Positions 1 to 10,337 of a stretch of DNA of 64,000 nucleotides are shown here, in pieces. Every line of letters begins with the position of its first letter. Position 1 is the stretch's first letter. A program made the translations under genes and the position numbers. The stretch comes from Eucalyptus grandis (lineage: Eukaryota > Streptophyta > Magnoliopsida > Myrtales > Myrtaceae), in assembly GCF_016545825.1 (NCBI RefSeq), contig NC_052614.1, positions 24,012,559 through 24,076,558 on the forward strand, written 5' to 3'. Under the pieces are notes generated by a model. The model saw only the letters and a program-made list of their open reading frames with translations. It did no database searches and was not told where the DNA came from.

Positions 1-393
1 TTTCACAAAAATATTTGCCCCATAAGTATGTGTCATTCACTGATGCAGGAGAACCGGAAACTTATGAAAAGATTATGTCATATGAACAAAAAAATGAGTT
101 GCATGAACCCATATATGAGGAGCTTAAATCCTTGCATGAGCACATTTGAATTGATGAAGTTACCTAAGAGTAAGAGAGCACTCATAAATAAGTGACTGTA
201 CAAGTTGAAGATGGAAGAAAGTTGTTTGCAATCATGATATAAGGCCAAGCTTATTGTGAAGGGCTTTCGTCAAAAGAAGAGAATTGATTTTGAAGAGATT
301 TTTCATAGGTTGTAAAGATGTCTTCTATTCAAGTTGTTATTGGGTTAGCTATAAGTTTGAATATAGAAATTGAATAACTTGATGTAAAAATGT
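1..393 (+). pseudogene. Ty1/copia reverse transcriptase, N-terminal part (element 1)
   Basis: Broken reading frames give the classic linker and RT start of a Ty1/copia polyprotein: a DAGEPETYE-like stretch, SKRALINKW, then AKLIVKGFRQKKRIDFEEIF and VVIGLAISLNIEIE, ending at DVKMSFLN where copia elements usually have DVKTAFLHG. Several stops and frameshifts (for example TGA near 148 and TAA near 315) make it non-functional. The frame breaks off near 393, where unrelated caulimovirid RT sequence starts, and the missing continuation of copia RT resumes at 6745 (EQSKGFEVEG). The 5' part of the element lies outside the window. The family is recognised from the order of conserved RT motifs; the copia lineage was not determined. 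Confidence 0.85.
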
Positions 394-1410
394 CTTTTCT
401 AAATTTGACATGAAATAAGGATTTTGGCAAATACAAGTCAGTGAAAAAGATAAATACAAAACAACCTTTACTGTACCTTTTGGCCAATATGAATGGAATG
501 TTATGCCATTCGGCCTAAAAAATGCCCATTCAGAATTCCAAAGAATTATGAACGAGATTTTCAATCCCTATTCAGAATACATCATAGTTTATATAGATGA
601 TGTTCTAGTATTCTCTTCCAATATAGAACAGCATTTCAAACATTTATCTACTTTCATAAAAATAATCATACAAAACGGTCTGGTAGTCTCTCCTACTAAA
701 ATTGCACTCTTCAAGACCAAGGTTAGATTTTTAGGTCATTACATCCATTTAAGCACCATCACTCCCATAGAAAGATCAATCTCTTTTACCGATAAATTCC
801 CAAATGAGATTAAAGACAAAACTCAATTACAAAGGTTTTGGGTAGTCTCAATTATATTTTAGATTTCTTTCCCAATATAAATATCCTTTGTAAACCTCTA
901 TATCAAAGGTTACGAAAGGATCCTCCACCATGGACCTCTGTCCATACAGACATTGTCAAACAAATAAAAATGCATGTGAAAGATATACCATGCTTACATC
1001 TTGTGACCCTTCCACTTTCAAAATAGTAGAAACAAACGCGTCGAATTAGGATACGGTGGCATTCTCAAACAAGTCAATAACAACAAAGAACAAGTTATTC
1101 AGTTTATATCAAAACATTGGAATTCCACTCAACAAAATTATTCGACAATCAAAAAAGAAATACTTGCTATAGTTTTATCTATATCAAAATTCTAAGGGGA
1201 TTTATTAAATCAAAATTTCTCTTGAGAATTGATTGCAAATCAGCCAAAGACATTTTACAAAAAAACGTTTTAAATGTTGCATCAAAACAAATTTTTGCCA
1301 GATGGCAAGCCATACTTTCAAAGTATTCGATTTTGACATTGAATTTATAAATAGTTCTTCAAATTCATTGCCTGATTTTCTCACAAGAGAATTTTTACGA
1401 GGGGATACCA
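394..1410 (+). pseudogene. Caulimovirid reverse transcriptase / RNase H remnant
   Basis: The region from FSKFDMK, through VPFGQYEWNVMPFGLKNA (RT palm) and the catalytic YIDDVLVFS near 583-615, to FLGHYI is typical caulimovirid/gypsy-like RT. RNase H follows in several frames: IVETNAS, SKHWNSTQQNYSTIKKE, LLRIDCKSAKDI, and the end motif SSNSLPDFLTREF near 1353-1390. In-frame stops (TAA near 415, the frame shift around 838, TAG near 1024) make it a pseudogene. In an intact virus this enzyme would copy pregenomic RNA into DNA. The N-terminal part of RT and the aspartic protease are missing at the left junction with copia sequence. Frame changes suggest mutation decay rather than designed frameshifting. 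Confidence 0.85.
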
Positions 1411-1412
1411 AT

Positions 1413-2793
1413 ATGCCAAGATCCAAAAAGACAAAGACAAAGGCAAAGGCAAAGCCACCTGTCGAACCCTCCAATACACCACCAAAACCGAAAGGCTTAA
1501 CATCTGTCAAGACATGGCTTGAAATGGCATAAAACAACCGGACATTCCTACACCAAACACCTTTGAAAATAGAACACACATCACCTGATCCCATGTTAGC
1601 CTTTAATCAGCTAGCCGACATGATACCAAAAGAAATCATTTTATTACTTGCACAGTCTATACAAAATAAGACAAAGAAAGAGCCATCCAATGCCATCGAG
1701 GTAAGCAACAATCCTTCCCCGGTTACACAAAAACCAGCAGAATACAAAAAGAATTTCGAATGAGGTGGTTATTAGGCCACAGGCAACCCCTCAATCTCAA
1801 AAATCAAAATTTTTCCTCAAAACATTATTTCAAAAATATTAATCGTAGAAGATGGATTCTTCGATGAAGATCCAATCAAATTTGCAAAAACATCTTTCCA
1901 AAAACTGGTTATTCAAACCACACAATACAAACAAAACCCTTGTTTATTATGAGTAAATTCTAGTGGAGACAGAATCAGCAAGATTTACCCATTTTGCTGA
2001 CAAAAACAATGCATAAAACATTCGATACTCCACTATTTCCATCAGTAAAGTCATACACCCCTCACACTAGGGAGCTTCACCTCATACACCCAGAAAATTC
2101 CAAACCAGACTTACCCAAAGTCTACTATATTCTTCCTCATACACCTACTGGGACTACCAACAAGCTTGGTGGAATGTTTTCTTCAGACAAAATACAAATT
2201 TCCAACACTCCCGGTTGTTATTCTTCAAAAATAACTTTCCAAGACAAAACCTACCAAATTGGTTTGACTCTTGATGGGATCTCTTTGGTCCTTTAGATAT
2301 AATTTTACACCCCACAGTCAAACAAGGTTATGAGGTTTTCAGTAAATACTTCGTACCAACACCACATGATATAAGGTTTCCATGCCTTATGCATTTCTTT
2401 ATAATATTCAGAATCTCTTGGGTAACAGCCTGGGAATTTGAATACAATACATCCACAAAACCTGGAGTACCAGTTCTTGTCCGAAAATACAAAACAAAAT
2501 GGTGGGATGGATTCAAACACCATGAACAAGGATCCGAAGCTGCGGTTAGAACATGGCTAAACAGCCGAAAAACATGATAACCACACGGTCCGTCAAATAC
2601 ATCCTTTTTACAGGAGAAATCCATGGCAAGTGCAGCACTTGCTGCAGTCCAGAGCAGAGAGGAATACTGTAACATCCTTAGGACAATGCTATCGGAAGCA
2701 GAAGAATCACAATGTGGATCTTCCAAATCTCAAGACAATACAGACGAATCCTCACAGTCACATCATAGTGGAAACACCAATGAAGATGACTGA
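1413..2793 (+). pseudogene. Caulimovirid ORF2-like remnant, function unknown
   Basis: A new ATG lies inside the end of the RNase H frame and starts a lysine- and proline-rich stretch (MPRSKKTKTKAKAK). Several broken frames then run to about 2790, including HTPTGTTNKLGGMFSSDKI and a part rich in aromatic and basic residues near 2400-2560. A second ORF after RNase H and before the intergenic region is the position of the uncharacterised ORF2 of florendoviruses. I recognise no catalytic motif. Stops at about 1530, 1760 and 2296 break it. The assignment rests on position and composition only. Confidence 0.5.
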
Positions 2794-2867
2794 TACGGGA
2801 TCAACCTAGACAGAGATTAAATTCAAGACATCACATGCTGACACTGTTACGAGCGGTGCAAAGGCTA

Positions 2868-2990
2868 TACATCGTAGTATACACTGTTCACTATTCACTG
2901 TTCACTGTTCACTTTATACTGTTCACTCAGTACTGTTCATTTTACACTGTTTAGCACTGTAGCACTTTCACTGTAGCACCCTTATAAATA
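2868..2990 (+). promoter_or_regulatory. Caulimovirid intergenic promoter: ACTGTTCA repeats and TATA box
   Basis: Between the end of ORF2 and the primer site, 2880-2975 holds a run of near-identical ACTGTTCA / CACTGTAGCA units, followed by TATAAATA at 2983-2990. This is the expected place for the pregenomic-RNA promoter. The repeats could be transcription-factor sites or simply slippage products; the sequence does not decide. A (CT)n tract begins about 57 bp after the TATA box, inside the presumed leader. Confidence 0.65.
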
Positions 2991-3042
2991 CACCCTCTCG
3001 ACATAGAAGAAAGGACCTCGAAATTTTCCAGATTTCTCTCTT

Positions 3043-3046
<4 letters not shown>

Positions 3047-3097
<51 letters not shown>
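3047..3097. repeat. (CT)25 microsatellite in the viral leader
   Basis: An uninterrupted CT dinucleotide run of about 51 bp lies 57 bp downstream of the viral TATA box. Confidence 0.95.
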
Positions 3098-3100
<3 letters not shown>

Positions 3101-3586
3101 TGTAAACCATCATCCCTTCCTTCTCCATCCTCATCTCTTCCATCTCCAAGCTCTCTTACCTTGTATCCCCTGGTTTCAAAGTAAGTTAGTTTTTCATATA
3201 CATAGTTTTATACAGGGTTACCAACTTACATGATAGTTGGTTAACCATTTCTTGTAATACAAACATCAATACTCCTGGAGTGCGGATTACCGCCCTAGTG
3301 GATGACTTGATGCTTTAGTTTCTGCATCCTTCAATATATGTAATTTCAGCTTTTCAGCTTTATAATACAAGTTCATACCACCTTCATGGTTGGTTTTTGT
3401 TTATGCATACTCTTACTTTATATTTTATATATTGCCTTTGCTCTTTACATTATTTTTAATTCTCGCGATTTTATTTAAGTTATTTACTTTCTTGCTATTA
3501 TACATCATTTCTTGCTTTCATATAGATCTATTAATCTTATATACTCTCTTATTCTCTCATATAGTACTCCGATCCTAACCCCTTAA

Positions 3587-3601
3587 TGGTATCATAGCCA
3601 G
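3587..3601 (+). other. tRNA-Met primer-binding site of the caulimovirid
   Basis: TGGTATCATAGCCAG differs by one base in its first 13 from the plant initiator tRNA-Met primer site TGGTATCAGAGCC. It lies between the promoter and the first ORF1 start (3768), where minus-strand DNA synthesis starts in Caulimoviridae. Confidence 0.8.
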
Positions 3602-3767
3602 TCAGAAAGTATAGATAGTCTTTGTAAAAATATACTCCCAGATCGAGAGCCATTCGTTGGCATCCTTCTTGTTTCTACAGAGTGGTCCAGGCCGTAAGAC
3701 CCCGAGTGGCTGTTAGACCGTTGGTTTAGCTCAGAACGGTTAAGAAGGAATAGTTCCGATCTTAAGT

Positions 3768-4330
3768 ATGAGTTTACATAGAAGATCTACATCTTCTTCT
3801 AGTTCTCTATCACAAATGGACTCAGATCCCAGTCATATACATAGAGAAGAAGTAAGGATAGAAGATTTCAACAAATCTATAGAAAATTGGGAAATTCCTA
3901 AAATACAGCTTAAGGAAATATACAAGCAATCAAAGTTGAAGTTTTTCAAAAATCAGACTATGTCATAACATCAAGAAAGAGATGTTCCTCTTTCTAATTC
4001 TTATGAAAAAAATACATCTTTTGAACAAAGAGTCCATTCTAAAACATAAACAAAAATACAACTACATTCATATAGGACTAGTCCAAGTAGGAGTCAAACC
4101 TCTTACTAAAGAAGGCCTTAATACTTCCATTCTCTTAGTCTTACGTGATTCACGTCTTTTAAACTATGATGAATCTATTCTTGGTACTGTAGAGACAAGT
4201 CTTTGTAAATGACTTATACATTTTGACTGTTATCCCAATTTCTTAGTTTCTCTCAAAGATAAGAACATTCTTAGAGCTCTAACGCTCCAAATCAAAACCC
4301 ATAATTATAAAGTAGCAGATCTATTCCTTT
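3768..4330 (+). pseudogene. Caulimovirid ORF1 start and movement-protein remnant
   Basis: The first ATG after the primer site opens a frame beginning MSLHRRSTSSSSS. The following frame (3982 on) carries the caulimovirid movement-protein core: YNYIHIGLVQVGVKPLTKEG and VLRDSRLLNYDESILGTVE, with the conserved IG-VQV and D-R residues of the 30K-like superfamily. Intact proteins of this family form tubules or gate plasmodesmata for cell-to-cell spread. A stop at about 3966, another at 4210 and frame changes break it. The C-terminal continuation is in the next entry. Confidence 0.8.
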
Positions 4331-4335
4331 AGCCC

Positions 4336-5355
4336 TTGTCTATAGAATTCATTACAAAGCCATGTCCTCCGCTTTTGGAGAAAATGCTTTCAAACATAGT
4401 CCACGGGGGAGAAACACTCCTTTTCCAAACTGACATTTCTAGAGCAAATACTACAATTCCTAGGTCTATTAATTGGAACCAAGTTACTTTACCAGAACAA
4501 TGGGAATTAGAAAACCAAATTCCCCAACAAGTTGTTCAGAATACAGATTCTACTAATGTCATTCAACATCCAGAAGGAAGAGTGACCATTAGATTTCCTA
4601 GAAGATCATTCGATTCAAGATCTAGTCCTTCCTTTCATAATTCCTACACGAGGTCCATAGATCTTAATCCTAATCTTCCTCCTATAATCACCATTCCTCC
4701 TAGTACGCATAGAAACACTCCTCCTCATAGTATACAAAGAGACACTCCCACACGTGCCACAACACCTTTACCTCATTCCACTAGTAGAAGTAATCATGAG
4801 ACACCTCTTGAACCAGAAATTAGTGGTTTAGATAATAGATTAGGGATTTCCAGGCCAGTTTATCAACAAAACCAGCCTGAACCAGTTCTAGAAAATACAG
4901 ATTCTCCTCATCATTCTCCTACTTATTTGCAAATGATAGATGCCGAGCTTAATGTTTTAGAAAAACATTTTGAGCCAAACAAAGCCTTTCTTAATAAAGA
5001 ATTTAATTCTGAAAACAACAAACAAATTAGAGAATGGTTCTTCAAAACCTTTGTTGATAAAGCAAAAGACATCAAACAAAAATATTACGACTACATATAT
5101 GAATATGAAGTCCATATATTTTTCTTTGATTGGTTAGAAGAACAATTCCTCGAACCAAAAGAAATAATTGTTTTAGATCACCATTACAAGTGGAAACTTG
5201 ATCATTGTGAAACCATAGAATCTAATCATCCACCCCTTAGGAGAATAAAAATTCTGCATGGAGATAGCAAGGTTACAGCCACTCCATTTAGGCTTCCAGA
5301 CAAAGGAGACTCTCTATACACCCACAAAGTTATTGAACAAAACAATTTGTTTTGA
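4336..5355 (+). pseudogene. Caulimovirid movement-protein C-terminus and linker (open 339 codons)
   Basis: This is the longest open frame in the viral fragment. Its first part (PPLLEKMLSNIVHGGETLL, then NWNQVTLPEQWELE) follows the movement-protein core. A proline/serine/threonine-rich stretch and a charged region with LNKEFN and IREWFFKTFVDKAKDIKQK come next. It ends in TPFRLPDKGDSLYTHKVIEQ at the inverted duplication, and the same peptide recurs on the minus strand at 6660-6744, where it leads into the coat protein. The frame is open but cannot yield a complete protein: the start is a frame remnant and the end runs into the inverted segment. Confidence 0.7.
5262..5348. repeat. 87-bp inverted repeat, left arm
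   Basis: Bases 5262-5348 are the reverse complement of 6658-6744 with two mismatches that I can see (at about 5269 and 5275). The arms flank the inverted coat-protein block. Confidence 0.9.
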
Positions 5356-6744
5356 AGCCTACCAAATTGGTTTGACTTTTTCTTATGAGTGTGAGTCCTA
5401 TTTTGGTTATTCTGGTGTCTTTGGTTATTCCTACGGGGTTGAGGTTTGTTGCGATGTTTCTTTGTTTCTTTCTCAGGAGGACAAGTTCCCCTACATTTTG
5501 TTTTTGTTTTTTCATTATAAAAGGGGTCATATTGGGCACAAAAATCTCCTAGACTCCTATTGGTGAGGGATTGTTCTTCCTTGAGTTGTTTTTGTAATTT
5601 GATAGTATTACACATTTGTGTTCCTTGTCTATAAACATAAGAGACTATTTCTCCATAAGAAAGGATATCATAAGGAATTTAACCGCTGTATTCTTCTCTA
5701 ATTTTATCTCTAACTTGATCTCCTATAATCTGAGGTAAACCTGCTAAGAATTTTTCTTTCCAAAAGGGTTGATTGCAGTTGGGTCTAATAAGAACCCTTT
5801 GAAAGAAAAGCTCTTTGTATTCTCTAAATCTTCCTAAGGATTTGCAACGCATATTGGAAAGAAGATCTTGGTTTCTATCTCTAATATGTGAAGGATCTCC
5901 TATGAAGTGTTGTGAAATGGAATAGATAAGGGTATTGACAGCATCTTGGATGAGATGTCCTTGATCATCATCCATGCGTTGACCAAAATCATCTACCTTA
6001 TAAGCAGTTAAAATTTGTGTTTTTTGTTCATCTGTCAGGTAATTATCCCACCAACCTTTTAGTTGTCTAGTAAATCCGGCTACTAGAAGATTAGCAACAG
6101 CATGGTCAGAAACATCTTGCTGGGTTTTGTAGGTATTAGCAAGCATAACCATGTTGTTAAGAATGTTCATAATATTGGTTTCAGCAACACCATCAATATT
6201 CCATTCATAGATGGCGTCAGGAGAGTATTTATTATGTATTTTTTGCGATGATTCTTCTTGGGCAATGTCTAGTGGGGTAGCTCTGTTATAATAAAGCTTT
6301 TGAGGTTGTCTCCAATTGAGTCTGTTAATCTCAGTGACTGACTCAGTATCGGAATTACTAGAGTGTTTGGTCAGGGTGCTAATAGTGGGTTGGTCTGGAG
6401 TGTCTTTAATGATAAGACTCTGGAATTTAGGAGTGTCTAGTATAGGATTAGGTTCTAACTTTGATTTTCCTAAGAGTTTTTTCTTTTGTTCTATAGCTTT
6501 GGCAAACTCTGGGCTAAGATTTTTTGGAAATTCAAAGGCTTTAAAAATGGGTTTTTTGAGAGTGTCAATTTGTGGTGTAATAAGCTGAGTAGGATTCTGG
6601 ATGGTGGATTCTATCCTATTCAATTGTTTTCCTAAGGTTACTAAATGTTGATTAGTAAAATTGTTTTGTTCAATAACTTTGTGGGTGTATAGAGAGTCTC
6701 CTTTGTCTGGAAGCCTAAATGGAGTGGCTATAACCTCGCTATCT
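5350..6744 (-). pseudogene. Caulimovirid coat-protein remnant in inverted orientation
   Basis: Read on the minus strand, the linker peptide TPFRLPDKGDSLYTHKVIEQ continues into a long frame (to about 5679). It has the coat-protein signature: GFTRQLKGWWDNYLTDEQK, then IYSISQHFIGDP, then FWKEKFLAGLPQIIGDQV. After the stop near 5679, further frames give SYGEIVSYVYRQGTQMCNTI, SLGDFCAQYDPF and a basic, cysteine-containing tail that resembles the degraded CCHC RNA-binding region. Coat protein should follow the linker on the same strand, so this block is flipped relative to the rest of the virus. Its 3' end abuts the plus-strand linker at about 5349. Confidence 0.8.
6658..6744. repeat. 87-bp inverted repeat, right arm
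   Basis: Partner of 5262-5348. Its outer end (6744) is also the junction where copia sequence resumes at 6745. Confidence 0.9.
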
Positions 6745-7936
6745 GAGCAATCAAAGGGTTTTGAAGTTGAAGGCAAAAAGCATCTTATATGTAAATTGAG
6801 GAAAAACTTATATAATATCAAGCAAGCGCCAAAACGATGGTACATAAAGTTTGAATTATGCATGGAAAATCATAAATACGTAAGATCAACTCTGATTCTT
6901 ATATCTTTATGAAAAAATTCTCAGATAATGATCTTCTTATTCTCCTACTCTACGTGGATAACATGTTGATTGTTGGACATGATACTAAGAAAATCAATAG
7001 TTTAAAAGATGAGTTAGATAAAACTTTTGTAATGAAGGACCTAGGTCTAGCCAAGCAAATCCTGGGCATGAGAATTACTCATGACCAGAAAGACAAGAAA
7101 CTTTGGTTATCTCAATAAAGATACATTGATAAGGTGCTTAAAAGATTCGACAAATCGGTAAGTACTTTACTTGCAAGTCATTTCAAATCAAGTAGTAACG
7201 AGTGTCCTACAAGTGAGAAAAAGAAGAAAGAAATGAAGAAAATTCCTTATGCATTGGCTATAGATAGTTTGATATATGTTATGGTTTGTACAAGTTCTGA
7301 TATTACTTATACAATTGGTGTTGTGAATAGATTTCTCTCAAATTTAAGTAAAGAGCATTTTTTTTTTTTTGGTAAAAGGTAAGTAAAGAGCATTGAGCTA
7401 TTGTTAAATGGATTTTGAGGTATTTCAGGGGCAATTCTATATTATGCTTATTTTATGGAAAGGCGAAACCTAAGTTGAGTGACTACTTGAATGCAAACTA
7501 TGTTGGTGATGTTAATTCTTGAAAATCCACATTGGGTTATATGATGACCTTTGCAGGGAGAGTTGTTTTCTAGCAATCAAGATTGCAAAAATGTGTTGAT
7601 TTGTCTACGACCGAAACTGAGTATATTGCTATCACTGAAGGAGGTAAAGAACTTTTGTGAATGCAAAAATTCCTATATGAATTGGCCTTGAAGCGAGAGA
7701 AGTTTGTTGTGTATTGTGATAACACGAGTGCTATATATCTTATTAAAAATCCGGTGTTGCATTCAAAATCATAGCATGTTGATGTGAAATATCATTGGAT
7801 CAAAGAGAATTAGAAATTAAGATCTTTTTACTTGAGAAAGTCCACACCAACCAAGGGGTTGCTCGTGATGAGACTTGACTCTTGCATAAACAAAGAGGGT
7901 ATCATAGAACTTCTCACGTAAGGTGGAGGGGAAGAT
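6745..7936 (+). pseudogene. Ty1/copia RT end and RNase H (element 1, resumed)
   Basis: Copia pol picks up where it broke off at 393: KGFEVEGKKHLICKLRKNLY, NIKQAPKRWY, LLYVDNMLIVG (the YVDD-type catalytic box, here YVDN), then DLGLAKQILGMRI. RNase H motifs follow: CTSSDITYTIGVVNRFLSNL, STTETEYIAITEGGKEL, YCDNTSAIYLIKNPV and VKYHWIKE. About nine residues expected between the two copia parts are absent, so the viral insertion was accompanied by a small loss. Stops and a 20-bp insertion (7360-7379) break the frame. A purine-rich tract at about 7920-7935 precedes the LTR. Confidence 0.88.
7345..7394. repeat. Tiny poly(T) insertion with 15-bp target-site duplication
   Basis: TAAGTAAAGAGCATT occurs at 7345-7359 and again at 7380-7394. 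Between the copies are 20 bp: eleven T followed by GGTAAAAGG. Removing one copy and the insert restores the copia RNase H frame (SNLSKEH leading into AIVKW). This looks like a severely 5'-truncated SINE-type retroposition with the A-tail on the minus strand. Confidence 0.75.
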
Positions 7937-7937
7937 T

Positions 7938-8733
7938 TGTTAGCTAGGTCCACCTTGATGAGGGGCCTAGCTAGCACAAAACAAAAAAGAAAAAGAAAAA
8001 AGCCAAAAAGCAAAGAAAAGTACAAAAAGAGAAAAGCAAGCGGGTTGCTTTGTGCAAATGAATGAGGGAGAAGAGAGAAAATTTAGTGCCACCTGATAGA
8101 GCACCGTGAGATAGGGAGAAGGGAGAAAGAAGAAGAAGAGGGTGGAGATTTTGTGATCCCAATTCAAAAGCCAAATGTTGATAAAATTGGTTTAAATTTT
8201 GAGTATATTGTTCATGAGACCGATAGCTACAAGTTAATTGGTTTTCTTTATTGAGAACCTTTTCCGAATTCTCCAATTGCGATTAGGGTCTTCTTACCCC
8301 ACTTATGTTTATCTATCTTTATGATGATGAAATATGGTTGTAATATTGATGTTGAACTGTAGTATATGGCTAGAGAAGAACACATTGTGTATCCTACTAT
8401 TCTTAGTGATTATTAGAAGTATTTGGGCAGTCCGTGATTTTTCCCGTATTGGATTTCATGTTAAATCGTTGTTGGTTTTATTTCCTTATCATTTGGACAT
8501 TATATATTACCAGTTGCTATTGGGGCTAAGTTGATTTTGATCAGTTTAGCTTTAGAGGAGAAATTGATCTTGGATTGGTTATAGTTCTTGATGAGTTGTT
8601 GCTGGGTTTTTCCCAATGTTTTGTATGTTCAGAGCCAACATTGTAATAGCTTTGTACTACTCTCAAATACAATGTGTTTACTCATCTTTTATAATTATCT
8701 TTAGTCTCCACTGCCGCGCTCGCCTTGAGGTAC
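7938..8733 (+). mobile_element. 3' LTR of copia element 1 (right edge approximate)
   Basis: TGTTAGCTAGG follows directly after the purine-rich tract AAGGTGGAGGGGAAGA, as expected for a 3' LTR start. No second LTR copy is in the window, so the right edge cannot be fixed; it is placed near the CT-rich TCTCCA at about 8705-8733 only by composition. Confidence 0.6.
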
Positions 8734-10337
8734 TCGGCAAGTGGTCTCCAGACAGGTGTGGTGGTTGAGACTCGAGAAGGGAAATGAAAGAAAAAGTTAG
8801 TTTCATTCAATAATCAATTATTTATTTGATAACCTTGCGCAACAGGACATACCAAAGTGTCTTTTTCCGTATTTGTTGGAGCAAAGTGCTGATTTAGAGA
8901 TGTAACCTAATTCTTTGATTTGACAAGGCTCACTACATCCGAAATAGATGAGAAGGAAGGCCATTGTAGGCCTACAAATTACAATTGCCAATGCTTTTTG
9001 TGCTTGAATGCGAAGGTTTGTTTCAATATTTTGCCTCTTAGTTGGAACAACTTGTTTTCCTTATGTAGTAGTTCTCTGTCTTATTGTCAAACGGAGCTTT
9101 CCTCTGCTAAGTAAAGAAGTTTCAACATCTTTAGATCATATAAAACAACTTCCTAAACATCTGGAGTTTCCCTTGCTGAGTTGCTAAAACTTAAGTGATG
9201 GTTGATTATGTAGGTTTAAAAGAAGTTTGTGCTTGTGTGATTGTCATGCAATCATTGGTGATGAGAGCTCCTGCCAAGTCATCATTGGGCTGTCACAAAG
9301 CAAAAAATTAACTAAAGCCGACCTTCAACAAAGTAGAAAGAGAGAAGATTTTATTGAGTGGATTGATCATGGCGACAATGTATTACCCTTTGGGGTTGTG
9401 ATAAGCTATTGTAGCTGTATTTTTGGAGCTGTAGATTAGTTATTGTAGAATGGGCTATGACCAGTGGGAGGTTTAATCTTTTTGTGAATTCATTGGTCGT
9501 CTTGACAAGTTAGGCAACTACGTGGATAACAGCTTTATTGGACATATGATATCATGCAAAGAAAATAGTTAGCGCCGAGTCCACTTACGAGTATTAAAGA
9601 CAGGTGACAGAATGCAATGGAATGCAAGTATTCCAACCACTTAAAAAGATCTTGTAGATGTGCGAATCGAAGATTATAAGTCCACCGAATGCGATAGTTG
9701 ATACTCGTATTTATAGCATGAGACTCCTCAAACCTGACTATAGGACATTACCTCATCTCAAAACTTAATTGATAATTTTACAGTTTGCCTTTTTACCATG
9801 AAGAAATAAGCTTGAATGATAACATGCTCCAATATGATTCCCCGATTTTTGAATTTCTAAAGTGATCTACCAACGTGATGATAATAAAATTACCATTCCT
9901 ATCGTAAATGAACACAAGACCATCAACGGGTTGTCCTAATCCATGACAATTTGGGCAAAAGCATTCCAATCGTATGCTATCAAGTGAAAAGTAACACGAG
10001 GTTTGGCCATTCTTCTCATGAAAAAGATAGCGTTGACAAGACAAAAGTTAACGGCATATTTCCCCCAAAATTTCCACCTAACCAGATGAAAAAATTCATA
10101 AGTTCTATATAATGGCTCATGAAATTTTATATTACAGCCAAGGTGTTCGTATTTGATGCTTAAGTATACAAGTTAACAAATAAGAACAACTCAACATATG
10201 AATGTTCTTATGTTGTGGATTTCATATTAGTATAATTCTGGCTTAAGAGCCAAAGGTCACTTTACATGCGCTAATAAGTTCAAGACGTATGACTGAGTGC
10301 TGAGGGATGTGCAGGCTGGAGATTGACTGATGCTACT
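8734..10337. other. Intergenic, no recognised gene
   Basis: Short open frames occur (for example 9227-9439 plus and 9793-10044 minus), but none shows a recognised domain, splice pattern or composition shift. It lies downstream of the FtsH pseudogene, so part may be old 3' flank. Confidence 0.5.

Larger units (their letters stand above)
394..6744. mobile_element. Endogenous caulimovirid fragment inserted in copia element 1
   Basis: About 6.35 kb of plant pararetrovirus sequence sits inside the copia RT. On the plus strand the order is RT/RNase H, a second ORF, an intergenic region with TATA box, a tRNA-Met primer site, the ORF1 start with movement protein, then a linker region. The coat protein follows on the opposite strand. 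A separate ORF downstream of RNase H and ORF1 beginning with the movement protein fit the florendovirus/petuvirus-like layout; that genus assignment is inference. Every ORF is broken by stops or frameshifts, so it is a dead, old copy. Protease and the first part of RT were not found. The right edge coincides with the outer end of the 87-bp inverted repeat. Confidence 0.85.
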
